Assembly (NCBI GenBank): GCA_034679985.1
Contig: JAXITR010000048.1
Span: 1 to 12,590 of the forward strand
Reading direction: 5' to 3'
DNA from: CAMDTE01 sp034679985
Lineage (GTDB): Bacteria > Bacteroidota > Bacteroidia > Flavobacteriales > Schleiferiaceae
DNA length: 12,590 nucleotides
The notes under the pieces are model-generated. The model had not been told where the DNA came from and ran no database searches. It worked only from the letters and a program-made list of their open reading frames with translations. Of this stretch, positions 7,452-12,590 are shown piece by piece. Every line of letters begins with the position of its first letter. Positions within the stretch are counted from its first letter, which is position 1. The position numbers and the translations under genes were made by a program.

Positions 7452-9524
7452 TCAGCGCACCGTCGCCCCAACCGGCATCCCGGCACCAGGTGCAACAAAA
7501 TCCAGTCGTCCCGTGGCGGGATCTTCTGCCATCAGCAGCATACCTTCCGACGTGACGCCACGCATTACCCGCGGAGCCAAATTGGCCAACAACAAAACGT
7601 CCCGACCCACCACTGCCTCCGGTGCAAAATGTTCCGCAATACCGCTCAAAACGGTCCGAACATCCAACCCGGAATCCACGGTGAGCTTCAACAACTTATC
7701 CGCCTTTGGTACGCGTTCTGCCGCCACAATGCGCGCCACCCGCAAATCCAACGCCGCAAACTGATCAAACGCCACCTCGGCCTTCAACGGATCCAGCGCC
7801 GCAAACGGGGTCACCCCCTCCGCGGCAACCTCCGCCACCACTGGGGTCGCGCGCTCCGCAAGCTTCGCGCGCTGACGCTCCACCGCCTCATCTTCCACTT
7901 TGTCAAAGAGCAATTCGGACGCCCCCAAGGGATGCCCTGCAGAAACCAACACGCTGCCGTCTAAGGCAGACCAATCAGCCTCTGAAATTCCCATCATGCG
8001 TCGGATTTTTTCGGCCGACGTCGGCAGAAACGGCTCCAGCAACGTGCCCAACGCCGCCACCACCTGGGTAGCAACCGCCATGACCGTTTCCGTGCGTTCC
8101 GCGTCCACTTTCACCAACTTCCAAGGCTCTTGATCCGCCAAGTACTTGTTGCCCAAACGCGCCAATTGCATGGCCTCGGACAATGCGTCGCGGAACCGAT
8201 AAGCCTCTAACGCCGACTCCACCGCTGCGCGTTGCGCCCCAATGGCCTCCAGCACCAATTGGTCTTCGTTGGAGACCAGCGAACGAATCGCCGGCGCAAT
8301 GCCGTCGTAGTACTTGTGGTTCAACACCATCACTCGGTTGACCAAATTGCCCATGACCGCAACCAACTCTGAATTCACCCGGGTTTGGAAGTCCGACCAC
8401 GTGAAGTCGTTGTCCTTGGATTCCGGCATGGTGGCGCACAAAACGTAGCGCAACTCATCTTGTTTACCAGGAAAATCCTCCAAATACTCGTGCAACCAAA
8501 CCGCCCAATTCTTGGATGTTGACAGCTTCCGACCTTCCAAATTCAAAAACTCATTGGCCGGAACCTCCGCAGGCAATTGATAGCCCCCGTGCTCCATCAG
8601 GATGGCGGGAAATATGATGCAGTGAAAAACGATGTTGTCCTTGCCTATAAAATGAACAATGTCCGTGTCCTCGTCTTTCCACCACTTTTCCCAATCCGCG
8701 CCAAAAAGCTCCTGCGTTGCGGTGATGTACCCCAAAGGCGCATCAAACCACACGTACAAAACCTTACCCTCCGCGCCCTCAACCGGTACCGGCACCCCCC
8801 AGTCCAAATCGCGCGTCATGCTCCTTGCCTGAAGACCGTCCCCAGCATCCAGCCAACTCTTGCATTGGCCATAAACCGTTGGTTTCCAGTCTGAATGCGC
8901 GTCAATGTAGCTGCGAATCTTAGGCGCCAAGGCATCCAACGGCAAAAACCAATTGGTGGTGGGTCGTAACTCCGGCGCGGCGCCAGACAGGGTGCTCCGC
9001 GGGTTGATCAATTCCGTAGGACTCAGCGTACTGCCGCATTTTTCGCACTGATCACCGTAGGCCTCCTCGTTTGCGCACTTGGGGCAGGTGCCCACAATGG
9101 TTCGGTCCGCCAAAAACTGCTGCGCCTCAGGGTCAAAATACTGTAGCGTTTCGCGCGCCTCAAAGACCCCTTTGTCGTAGAGATTTTTGAAAAATCCCTG
9201 AGCCACTTCGTGGTGCTTCGCCGATGAGGTGCGTGAGTACACATCAAAAGAAATACCAAAATCCCGGAACGCCTTGCCCATCAACGCGTGGTACGTGTCC
9301 ACCACCGCCTGAGGCGTTGTTCCTTCCTTGCGGGCCTTCACCGTGATGGCCATGCCGTGCTCGTCCGAACCGCAAATAAAGGCTACGTCCCGGCCCCGCA
9401 TCCGCAAATACCGAACATAAATGTCTGCCGGCAAGTAGCAACCCGCCAAATGTCCAATGTGAATGGGTCCGTTGGCGTACGGAAGCGCCGCGGTTACGGT
9501 GGTGCGTTTGGGAATCCTTTTCAT
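7452..9524 (-). CDS. metG: Methionyl-tRNA synthetase
   Basis: 690 residues, full length for the form with a C-terminal tRNA-binding domain. This cytoplasmic class I synthetase charges tRNA(Met) with methionine using ATP. Visible signatures: 'PYANGPIHIGHLAG' (HIGH motif, residues 22-25), a four-Cys zinc knuckle 'CPKCxxxxxxGDQCEKC' (C147, C150, C160, C163), 'YVWFDAPLGYI' (about 257-267), and the KMSKS loop in the variant form 'KLSTSKN' (333-339). An anticodon-binding helical domain follows. The C-terminal OB-fold tRNA-binding domain begins near 584 ('FDQFAALDLRVARIVAAERVPKADKL'). The ATG gives the standard N-terminus and lies eight bases after a TATCTTTG box. The YraN-family gene ends 32 bases upstream on the same strand, so read-through from it is possible in addition to metG's own promoter. 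Confidence 0.98.
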   Translation of the reverse strand: MKRIPKRTTVTAALPYANGPIHIGHLAGCYLPADIYVRYLRMRGRDVAFICGSDEHGMAITVKARKEGTTPQAVVDTYHALMGKAFRDFGISFDVYSRTSSAKHHEVAQGFFKNLYDKGVFEARETLQYFDPEAQQFLADRTIVGTCPKCANEEAYGDQCEKCGSTLSPTELINPRSTLSGAAPELRPTTNWFLPLDALAPKIRSYIDAHSDWKPTVYGQCKSWLDAGDGLQARSMTRDLDWGVPVPVEGAEGKVLYVWFDAPLGYITATQELFGADWEKWWKDEDTDIVHFIGKDNIVFHCIIFPAILMEHGGYQLPAEVPANEFLNLEGRKLSTSKNWAVWLHEYLEDFPGKQDELRYVLCATMPESKDNDFTWSDFQTRVNSELVAVMGNLVNRVMVLNHKYYDGIAPAIRSLVSNEDQLVLEAIGAQRAAVESALEAYRFRDALSEAMQLARLGNKYLADQEPWKLVKVDAERTETVMAVATQVVAALGTLLEPFLPTSAEKIRRMMGISEADWSALDGSVLVSAGHPLGASELLFDKVEDEAVERQRAKLAERATPVVAEVAAEGVTPFAALDPLKAEVAFDQFAALDLRVARIVAAERVPKADKLLKLTVDSGLDVRTVLSGIAEHFAPEAVVGRDVLLLANLAPRVMRGVTSEGMLLMAEDPATGRLDFVAPGAGMPVGATVR

Positions 9525-9531
9525 GGTTTAG

Positions 9532-9539
9532 CAAAGATA
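9532..9539 (-). promoter_or_regulatory. -7 box of metG, near-leaderless start
   Basis: TATCTTTG (9539 to 9532 on the minus strand) is an exact TAnnTTTG match. It lies between the yraN stop and ATG 9524, with seven bases between the box and the start codon. No good -33 element is seen at the expected distance. Transcription would start about at the initiation codon. Confidence 0.45.
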
Positions 9540-9556
9540 CGACGCCTCAAGGAGCC

Positions 9557-9982
9557 CTATCCATCGTCTAACAAGTACCAATAGATCTGGCCCCTTTGGA
9601 CCACCGCCAAATACAGCCCAATACGCACGCTCAAACGTTTGTGGCGCGCCCAGGCATCCATGGCCAAACGTATTCGGTTCTCCTGCGGACGGGTGAGGCA
9701 TGCCCGGATCACGGATTCGGGTTCCGAGAAATCCCAAATGCCCCGTGACCGGGACTTGACCTCCACCACCAGCCAGCGATTCCCGCGGCGCGCCACCAAA
9801 TCCAGCTCAAAACGGTGCCATCGCCAATTCCGCGCCAAAATGACGTACTGATGGTTCTGCAGCCATCTGGCCACAGCATCTTCCGCGTTATGTCCTTTTT
9901 CTTGGGTGGACTGTTTGCGCCGTACTTCAAATGCAGACGCGTCGGGACGCTCATCGTCCCAGGGAGGTTTCGAGGTGTTCAT
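9557..9982 (-). CDS. yraN: YraN/UPF0102 family endonuclease-like protein
   Basis: 141 residues. The family core is present: 'KGHNAEDAVARWLQNHQYVILARN' (29-52) corresponds to the usual GxxGExxAxxxLxxxGyxILxxN, 'ELDLVA' (59-64) to the catalytic EIDLIA, and 'WLVVEVKSRS' (70-79) to the VFVEVKxR strand; E34, D61, E74 and K76 would be the restriction-endonuclease-like site. The usual first Gly-Glu is Ala-Glu here, and a charged N-terminal extension of about 25 residues precedes the core. Its cellular role is poorly known, with DNA processing or repair proposed for the family. It lies 32 bases upstream of metG on the same strand. The start is ATG 9982; its upstream bases contain a hairpin rather than a clear promoter. 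Confidence 0.85.
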   Translation of the reverse strand: MNTSKPPWDDERPDASAFEVRRKQSTQEKGHNAEDAVARWLQNHQYVILARNWRWHRFELDLVARRGNRWLVVEVKSRSRGIWDFSEPESVIRACLTRPQENRIRLAMDAWARHKRLSVRIGLYLAVVQRGQIYWYLLDDG

Positions 9983-10006
9983 GGGGCAAAGGTGTGCCCC
10001 TTTTTT
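9983..10006. promoter_or_regulatory. Hairpin touching the yraN start codon
   Basis: GGGGCA (9983-9988) and TGCCCC (9995-10000) form a perfect 6-bp GC-rich stem with a six-base loop. On the + strand it is followed by six T (10001-10006), the form of an intrinsic terminator, but no + strand gene leads into it. On the minus strand the stem ends at the base before ATG 9982, and the loop region carries CACCTTTG, one mismatch from a -7 box. It may act as a terminator for antisense or stray transcription, or may hide the yraN start in RNA. Confidence 0.35.
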
Positions 10007-10047
10007 GCCGACAGTCGGTTTTAAACGTCTATAAGCGTATAAAAACG

Positions 10048-10084
10048 GTTAAGAAAGCAATCAGCTATTAATCAGTGGCTTAAC
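10048..10084. other. Dyad in the AT-rich gap between yraN and ldcA
   Basis: The 9983-10119 gap is markedly AT-rich. GTTAAG (10048-10053) and CTTAAC (10079-10084) are inverted copies, and AATCAG occurs twice between them (10059-10064, 10070-10075). A short palindrome CCGAC-A-GTCGG lies at 10008-10018. This region should hold the yraN promoter, but no exact TAnnTTTG box is found. Any regulatory role is a guess. Confidence 0.2.
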
Positions 10085-10110
10085 TAAAAATAAACGTTTG
10101 CACTAAGGGC

Positions 10111-10137
10111 AAAAAAAAGCTACGGTGCCAAACTAGC
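10111..10137 (-). terminator. Weak candidate intrinsic terminator of ldcA
   Basis: On the minus strand a run of eight T (10118 to 10111) starts just after the ldcA stop codon. It is preceded by a small stem, GCTA (10137-10134) pairing with TAGC (10122-10119), with an 11-base loop that overlaps the last codons. The U-run is good but the stem is only four base pairs, so termination here is uncertain. Confidence 0.3.
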
Positions 10138-11082
10138 AAAATCGCCTGATGAAAGGGTGTACACCCCCCCATACTCAAACGCCTGATTGTCCGCCAAATG
10201 CCCCATCGGGAACCCCGACGCCACCGGAATATCCGGGAAATGCTCCAAAACCAACGATCCCACCGACCGACCGAACGGCACCGCGTTGTCGTGCAAATCC
10301 GTCATTCCCCCCACAACCACGCCCACCACGCCCTGGAGCGCGCCCGACCGCTTCAGTCCCACCAACATGCGGTCCACGTGGTACACGTACTCGTCCAAAT
10401 CCTCCAAGAATAACAAGCAACCCTCCAGGTTGGGGAACGTCTTCGAGCCCAAAAGACTGAATAAAACACTCAAATTGCCCCCCACGAGTGGGCCGCGCGC
10501 CGTTCCGGCGCGCCACCCCAACTCCTCCCACACCGTCGGGCCGGGAGCCGCAATCTTCCACCCCGTCGACGCATCGCCGCGCCACACCGCATGCAACGTC
10601 CGCAAAGCCTCCGTCGAATTTCCCGCCACATTCACCGGCATCGTACCGTGAATGGCGGCCACACCTGCACCCCACGCCGCGGCCAGCAGAACCGTCGGGT
10701 CCGAATACCCCGCAATCCACTTGGGGTTTTGCCGCAGTAAATTCCAATCGACCAAATCCACCGCGCGCGCAGATCCATACCCGCCGCGCACGCACCAAAT
10801 GGCCCGCACCGACTCCCGGCGCAAAGCCCACTCCAGGTCTGCCGCCCGCTCCGCGTCCGACCCCGAAAACTGATTCTGCACGCCCAAAACGTGGGGCGCC
10901 CGAACCGGCACCAAGCCCACGGACCGCAACCAATCCTCGGCAGCCGCCAAATGCTCTTCTGCCATCCATCGGGCCGGCGCCACCAAGGCAACCTCGTCGC
11001 CATCCTTCAGATACGGAGGCTTTTGCGCGCTCCAACCACCCGAATCCAGCCCTTCCAAAATCCTGTTTCCTTGCTTCTCCAT
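10120..11082 (-). CDS. ldcA: LD-carboxypeptidase (peptidase family S66)
   Basis: 320 residues from ATG 11082; a TTG three codons upstream is less likely. S66 enzymes cut the bond between the meso-diaminopimelate (L) and the terminal D-alanine of muropeptide tetrapeptides during cell-wall recycling, usually in the cytoplasm; no signal peptide is seen here. The Ser-Glu-His triad is in the expected contexts: S127 in 'IAGYSDPT', E227 in 'LLFLEDLDEYVYHVDRML', and H295 in 'FPMGHLADN'. 'CVRGGYGSARAVDLVDW' (97-113) is the family signature before the nucleophile, and the N-terminal 'LKDGDEVALVAPA' is typical. The length is normal. Some S66 members instead cleave microcin C-type peptides (MccF), but the context favours wall recycling. 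The gene is divergent from the small T9SS-domain gene. Confidence 0.92.
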   Translation of the reverse strand: MEKQGNRILEGLDSGGWSAQKPPYLKDGDEVALVAPARWMAEEHLAAAEDWLRSVGLVPVRAPHVLGVQNQFSGSDAERAADLEWALRRESVRAIWCVRGGYGSARAVDLVDWNLLRQNPKWIAGYSDPTVLLAAAWGAGVAAIHGTMPVNVAGNSTEALRTLHAVWRGDASTGWKIAAPGPTVWEELGWRAGTARGPLVGGNLSVLFSLLGSKTFPNLEGCLLFLEDLDEYVYHVDRMLVGLKRSGALQGVVGVVVGGMTDLHDNAVPFGRSVGSLVLEHFPDIPVASGFPMGHLADNQAFEYGGVYTLSSGDFASLAP

Positions 11083-11088
11083 GCACCC

Positions 11089-11123
11089 CAAAAATAGGGT
11101 GGCATTGAATTTGCACGAACAAA
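11089..11123 (-). promoter_or_regulatory. Candidate ldcA promoter, near-leaderless
   Basis: TATTTTTG (11096 to 11089, minus strand) is an exact TAnnTTTG match. TTTG (11123 to 11120) lies 23 bases upstream, at the long end of the usual spacing. Only six bases separate the box from ATG 11082, so the mRNA would begin at or next to the start codon. Confidence 0.45.
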
Positions 11124-11141
11124 AACATTTTTATACCTTCG
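11110..11141 (+). promoter_or_regulatory. Promoter of the small T9SS-domain gene, near-leaderless
   Basis: TTTG (11110-11113), a 20-base spacer and TACCTTCG (11134-11141, one mismatch from TAnnTTTG) form a well-spaced Bacteroidota promoter. Seven bases follow before ATG 11149. It interlocks with the ldcA promoter: the -33 element of each lies between the two elements of the other. Confidence 0.5.
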
Positions 11142-11148
11142 TAATACG

Positions 11149-11466
11149 ATGAAAAAGTCCCTTTTTGCCCTTCTCCTCAGCGCCGCCAGCCTTGCTGCTG
11201 TGCCCGCTATGGCGGACGGCATGCCGGAATGGACCCTTTTTCAGCGCGACGGTGCCCTGGTTTTGCACACCGACGGACCTCAATCAGCAGGCGAAGCCAC
11301 CATCGAAATCACGGACGTCCTCGGAAAACGCGTCGCGTCGTTCCGCCGCTCCGTCTCCAGCAACACCCAAGCTTTGGAACTGTCTGCAGACCTCACCCCT
11401 GGATTTTACCTCGTGAAAATCCAAGTGGGCGCTGACCTCCAGGTTCGCCGCATTCGCTGGCAGTAA
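11149..11466 (+). CDS. Secreted mini-protein consisting of a signal peptide and a T9SS type A sorting-domain-like fold
   Basis: 105 residues. Residues 1-22 are a textbook signal peptide ('PAMA|DG'). The mature part of about 83 residues resembles the T9SS type A C-terminal sorting domain throughout: 'TIEITDVLGKRVASF' (51-65, the strand-D-x-x-G-K/R pattern), 'LELSADLTPGFYLVKIQ' (76-92, the L-x-PGxY motif) and a basic ending 'VRRIRWQ'. Only about 12 residues ('DGMPEWTLFQRD') lie before the domain, so there is no cargo. Normally this domain directs larger cargo through the type IX machinery and is then cleaved or attached to lipid. Here it could be a small surface protein, a secretion-system modulator, or a shrunken remnant of a larger gene. 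The intact signal peptide, start and promoter argue against simple decay. Confidence 0.8.
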   Translation: MKKSLFALLLSAASLAAVPAMADGMPEWTLFQRDGALVLHTDGPQSAGEATIEITDVLGKRVASFRRSVSSNTQALELSADLTPGFYLVKIQVGADLQVRRIRWQ

Positions 11467-11573
11467 GCTGCAATTCGCGGGCAGAAAGCCTCGTAAACGG
11501 ACGACCAAACGCCCCCCTGCAGGGCCCGTTCCTTCAACTTTTTAATCGCCTATTGACCGCGCCCACGAGGCGC

Positions 11574-12485
11574 TTAACCGTTTTTGAGCTTTTCCAGGAC
11601 CGCCACAAAATAGCCGTCGGAGTCCGAATGGTAAGGATCCAAGGTCTCCTGGTGCACCAAGCGGTACTGTCCTGGATGCTCCTCCAGGAACCGCTCCACC
11701 TGGCGCTCGTTCTCTGAGGGCAAAATGCTGCAGGTGGCGTAGACCAAGCGTCCGCCCACCTTCAACGCGTCTGGGTAGGTGCGCAAAATCTGGGCTTGCG
11801 TATCCACCGTGCGCTCCAAATGCTCCGGCCGCAACTTCCATTTGGTGTCCACGTCCCGACGGATCACGCCAGTACCCGAGCAGGGCACGTCCAACAAGAG
11901 CGCGTCCGCCCAGCCCTCTAAACGCTGCACGTCGCGCGCGGTCTTGATGGGTGCTGTTCGGACGGTGCTGACTCCGGCGCGCTCCGCGCGCTTTTCCAAT
12001 TCCTTCAATTTGAAGGGCTCCACGTCCATGGCGATGATCTCCGCCGCGTTACCCGCGTCGGCTGCCAACTGCAAGGTTTTGCCGCCGGCCCCGCTGCAGG
12101 CGTCGATGATTTTCATTCCCGGACGCGCCTCCACAAAGGGGGCAATCCGCTGACTTCCACCGTCCTGAACTTCAAACGCGCCGCGGGCAAATGCCGCGGT
12201 TTTCGTCAGGGAGGGGCGGCCCACCACGCGCAAGGCCCACGGCCCAACGTCGCTGAGTTCCACGTCGATTCCTTCGCTGCGGAGTTCCGCCAAAACTTGA
12301 TCGCGTGTGCCGCGCAGCGCATTGACGCGCAGTATAACGGACGTCGGCTCGTTCAAGGCCACCGCCAACCGACCCCACTTTTCGGGACCAACTTCGGCAA
12401 CCACGCGTTCTTCAAACCAAGCGGGGTAGGACTGGGACCACTGGATGGGCCAGTCCCGCGGGGGGGCCACCAGGGCGCCGCCGGG
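11574..12485 (-). CDS. rsmB: RsmB/NOP-family rRNA (cytosine-C5) methyltransferase, N-terminus missing
   Basis: The catalytic part of a SAM-dependent m5C RNA methyltransferase, probably acting on 16S rRNA. The SAM-binding motif 'DACSGAGGKTLQLA' is near 12070-12110, 'LLLDVPCSGTGVIRRD' (with the PC Cys) near 11855-11905, and 'YATCSILPSENERQVERFL' (with the catalytic TC Cys) near 11690-11750. 'ILRVNALRGTRD' near 12300-12340 is the usual PUA-like/ferredoxin-like lead-in before the domain. The visible protein starts around 'DWPIQWSQSYPAWFEERV'; the usual NusB-like N-terminal domain of roughly 130-150 residues is absent because the sequence ends. The frame stays open to 12590, but upstream of about 12485 it only translates a C-rich artefact, so no start is called. 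RsmB is the best fit; another RsmB/RsmF-type member is possible. Confidence 0.88.
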   Translation of the reverse strand, partial: PGGALVAPPRDWPIQWSQSYPAWFEERVVAEVGPEKWGRLAVALNEPTSVILRVNALRGTRDQVLAELRSEGIDVELSDVGPWALRVVGRPSLTKTAAFARGAFEVQDGGSQRIAPFVEARPGMKIIDACSGAGGKTLQLAADAGNAAEIIAMDVEPFKLKELEKRAERAGVSTVRTAPIKTARDVQRLEGWADALLLDVPCSGTGVIRRDVDTKWKLRPEHLERTVDTQAQILRTYPDALKVGGRLVYATCSILPSENERQVERFLEEHPGQYRLVHQETLDPYHSDSDGYFVAVLEKLKNG

Positions 12486-12590
12486 ACACACCCCCCACCC
12501 CCCCCCACCCACCCCCCAACCCAACCCCCAAAAGGGCCCCAACCAAACCCCCCCCAAAAGCCCCCCCCCCCCACCACGCCCAAAAAACCC
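12486..12590. other. C-rich low-complexity contig end, probable sequencing artefact
   Basis: From about 12486 the + strand becomes almost only C with scattered A, including a run of 12 C at 12561-12572. It sits inside what should be the conserved N-terminal region of a housekeeping gene and encodes only Gly/Trp/Phe-rich nonsense on the gene strand. Poly-G read tails seen from the opposite strand are the likeliest cause. Confidence 0.75.

Noticed and set aside
10488..11108. A 206-codon + strand frame opposite ldcA
   Set aside because: Pro/Ser/Arg-rich translation without motifs; shadow of the real gene.
10175..11128. A 317-codon open frame on the minus strand overlapping ldcA
   Set aside because: It is Gly/Arg/Cys-rich and shifted by one frame from ldcA, which carries the full S66 triad; it is a frame shadow.
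11508..11545. Possible bidirectional terminator between the mini-protein and rsmB genes (CCCTGCAGGG palindrome at 11515-11524 with T-run at 11539-11543)
   Set aside because: The palindrome leaves no loop and the T-run is 14 bases away, so it does not form a convincing terminator stem.

Overview
The window reads as chromosomal DNA of a member of the Bacteroidota, possibly a Flavobacteriales-like lineage with moderately high GC. The evidence is a long secreted protein with tandem 'WSNGATT' Ig-like repeats of the kind exported by the type IX secretion system (T9SS), a second protein that is almost only a T9SS type A sorting domain, promoter boxes of the Bacteroidota form TAnnTTTG, no clear Shine-Dalgarno sites, and a MetG with the fused C-terminal tRNA-binding domain. 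The genus cannot be read from this sequence. Both edges look like contig ends: the left edge falls inside the tandem repeat, and the right edge decays into a C-rich stretch that looks like a sequencing artefact.

Layout. 1-3093 (-): a secreted giant with a signal peptide, a MAM-like domain, a middle region of unknown fold and at least six and a half 71-73-residue Ig-like repeats, with its C-terminus outside the window. 3094-3334: its promoter and a possible gene remnant on the + strand. 3335-4249 (-): a multi-pass membrane protein of unknown function. 4457-6223 (-): an exported M14 zinc carboxypeptidase. 6441-7451 (+): a fatty acid hydroxylase / sterol desaturase family membrane protein, whose stop codon touches that of convergent metG. 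7452-9524 (-): metG, preceded by 9557-9982 (-), a YraN-family protein. 10120-11082 (-): an S66 LD-carboxypeptidase. 11149-11466 (+): the minimal T9SS-domain protein, divergent from ldcA across 66 bp. 11574 to the right edge (-): an RsmB/NOP-type rRNA m5C methyltransferase lacking its N-terminus.

How the genes relate. Most are housekeeping or envelope genes in separate short transcription units, and no multi-gene system is evident. The envelope theme is the strongest link: two T9SS-type secreted proteins, two exported or wall-directed peptidases and two membrane proteins. The most unusual points are the sorting-domain-only protein and a recurring arrangement in which a -7 box lies only 5-7 bases before the start codon, suggesting leaderless or nearly leaderless mRNAs for several genes. 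No RNA genes, CRISPR arrays, insertion sequences or phage genes were recognised.
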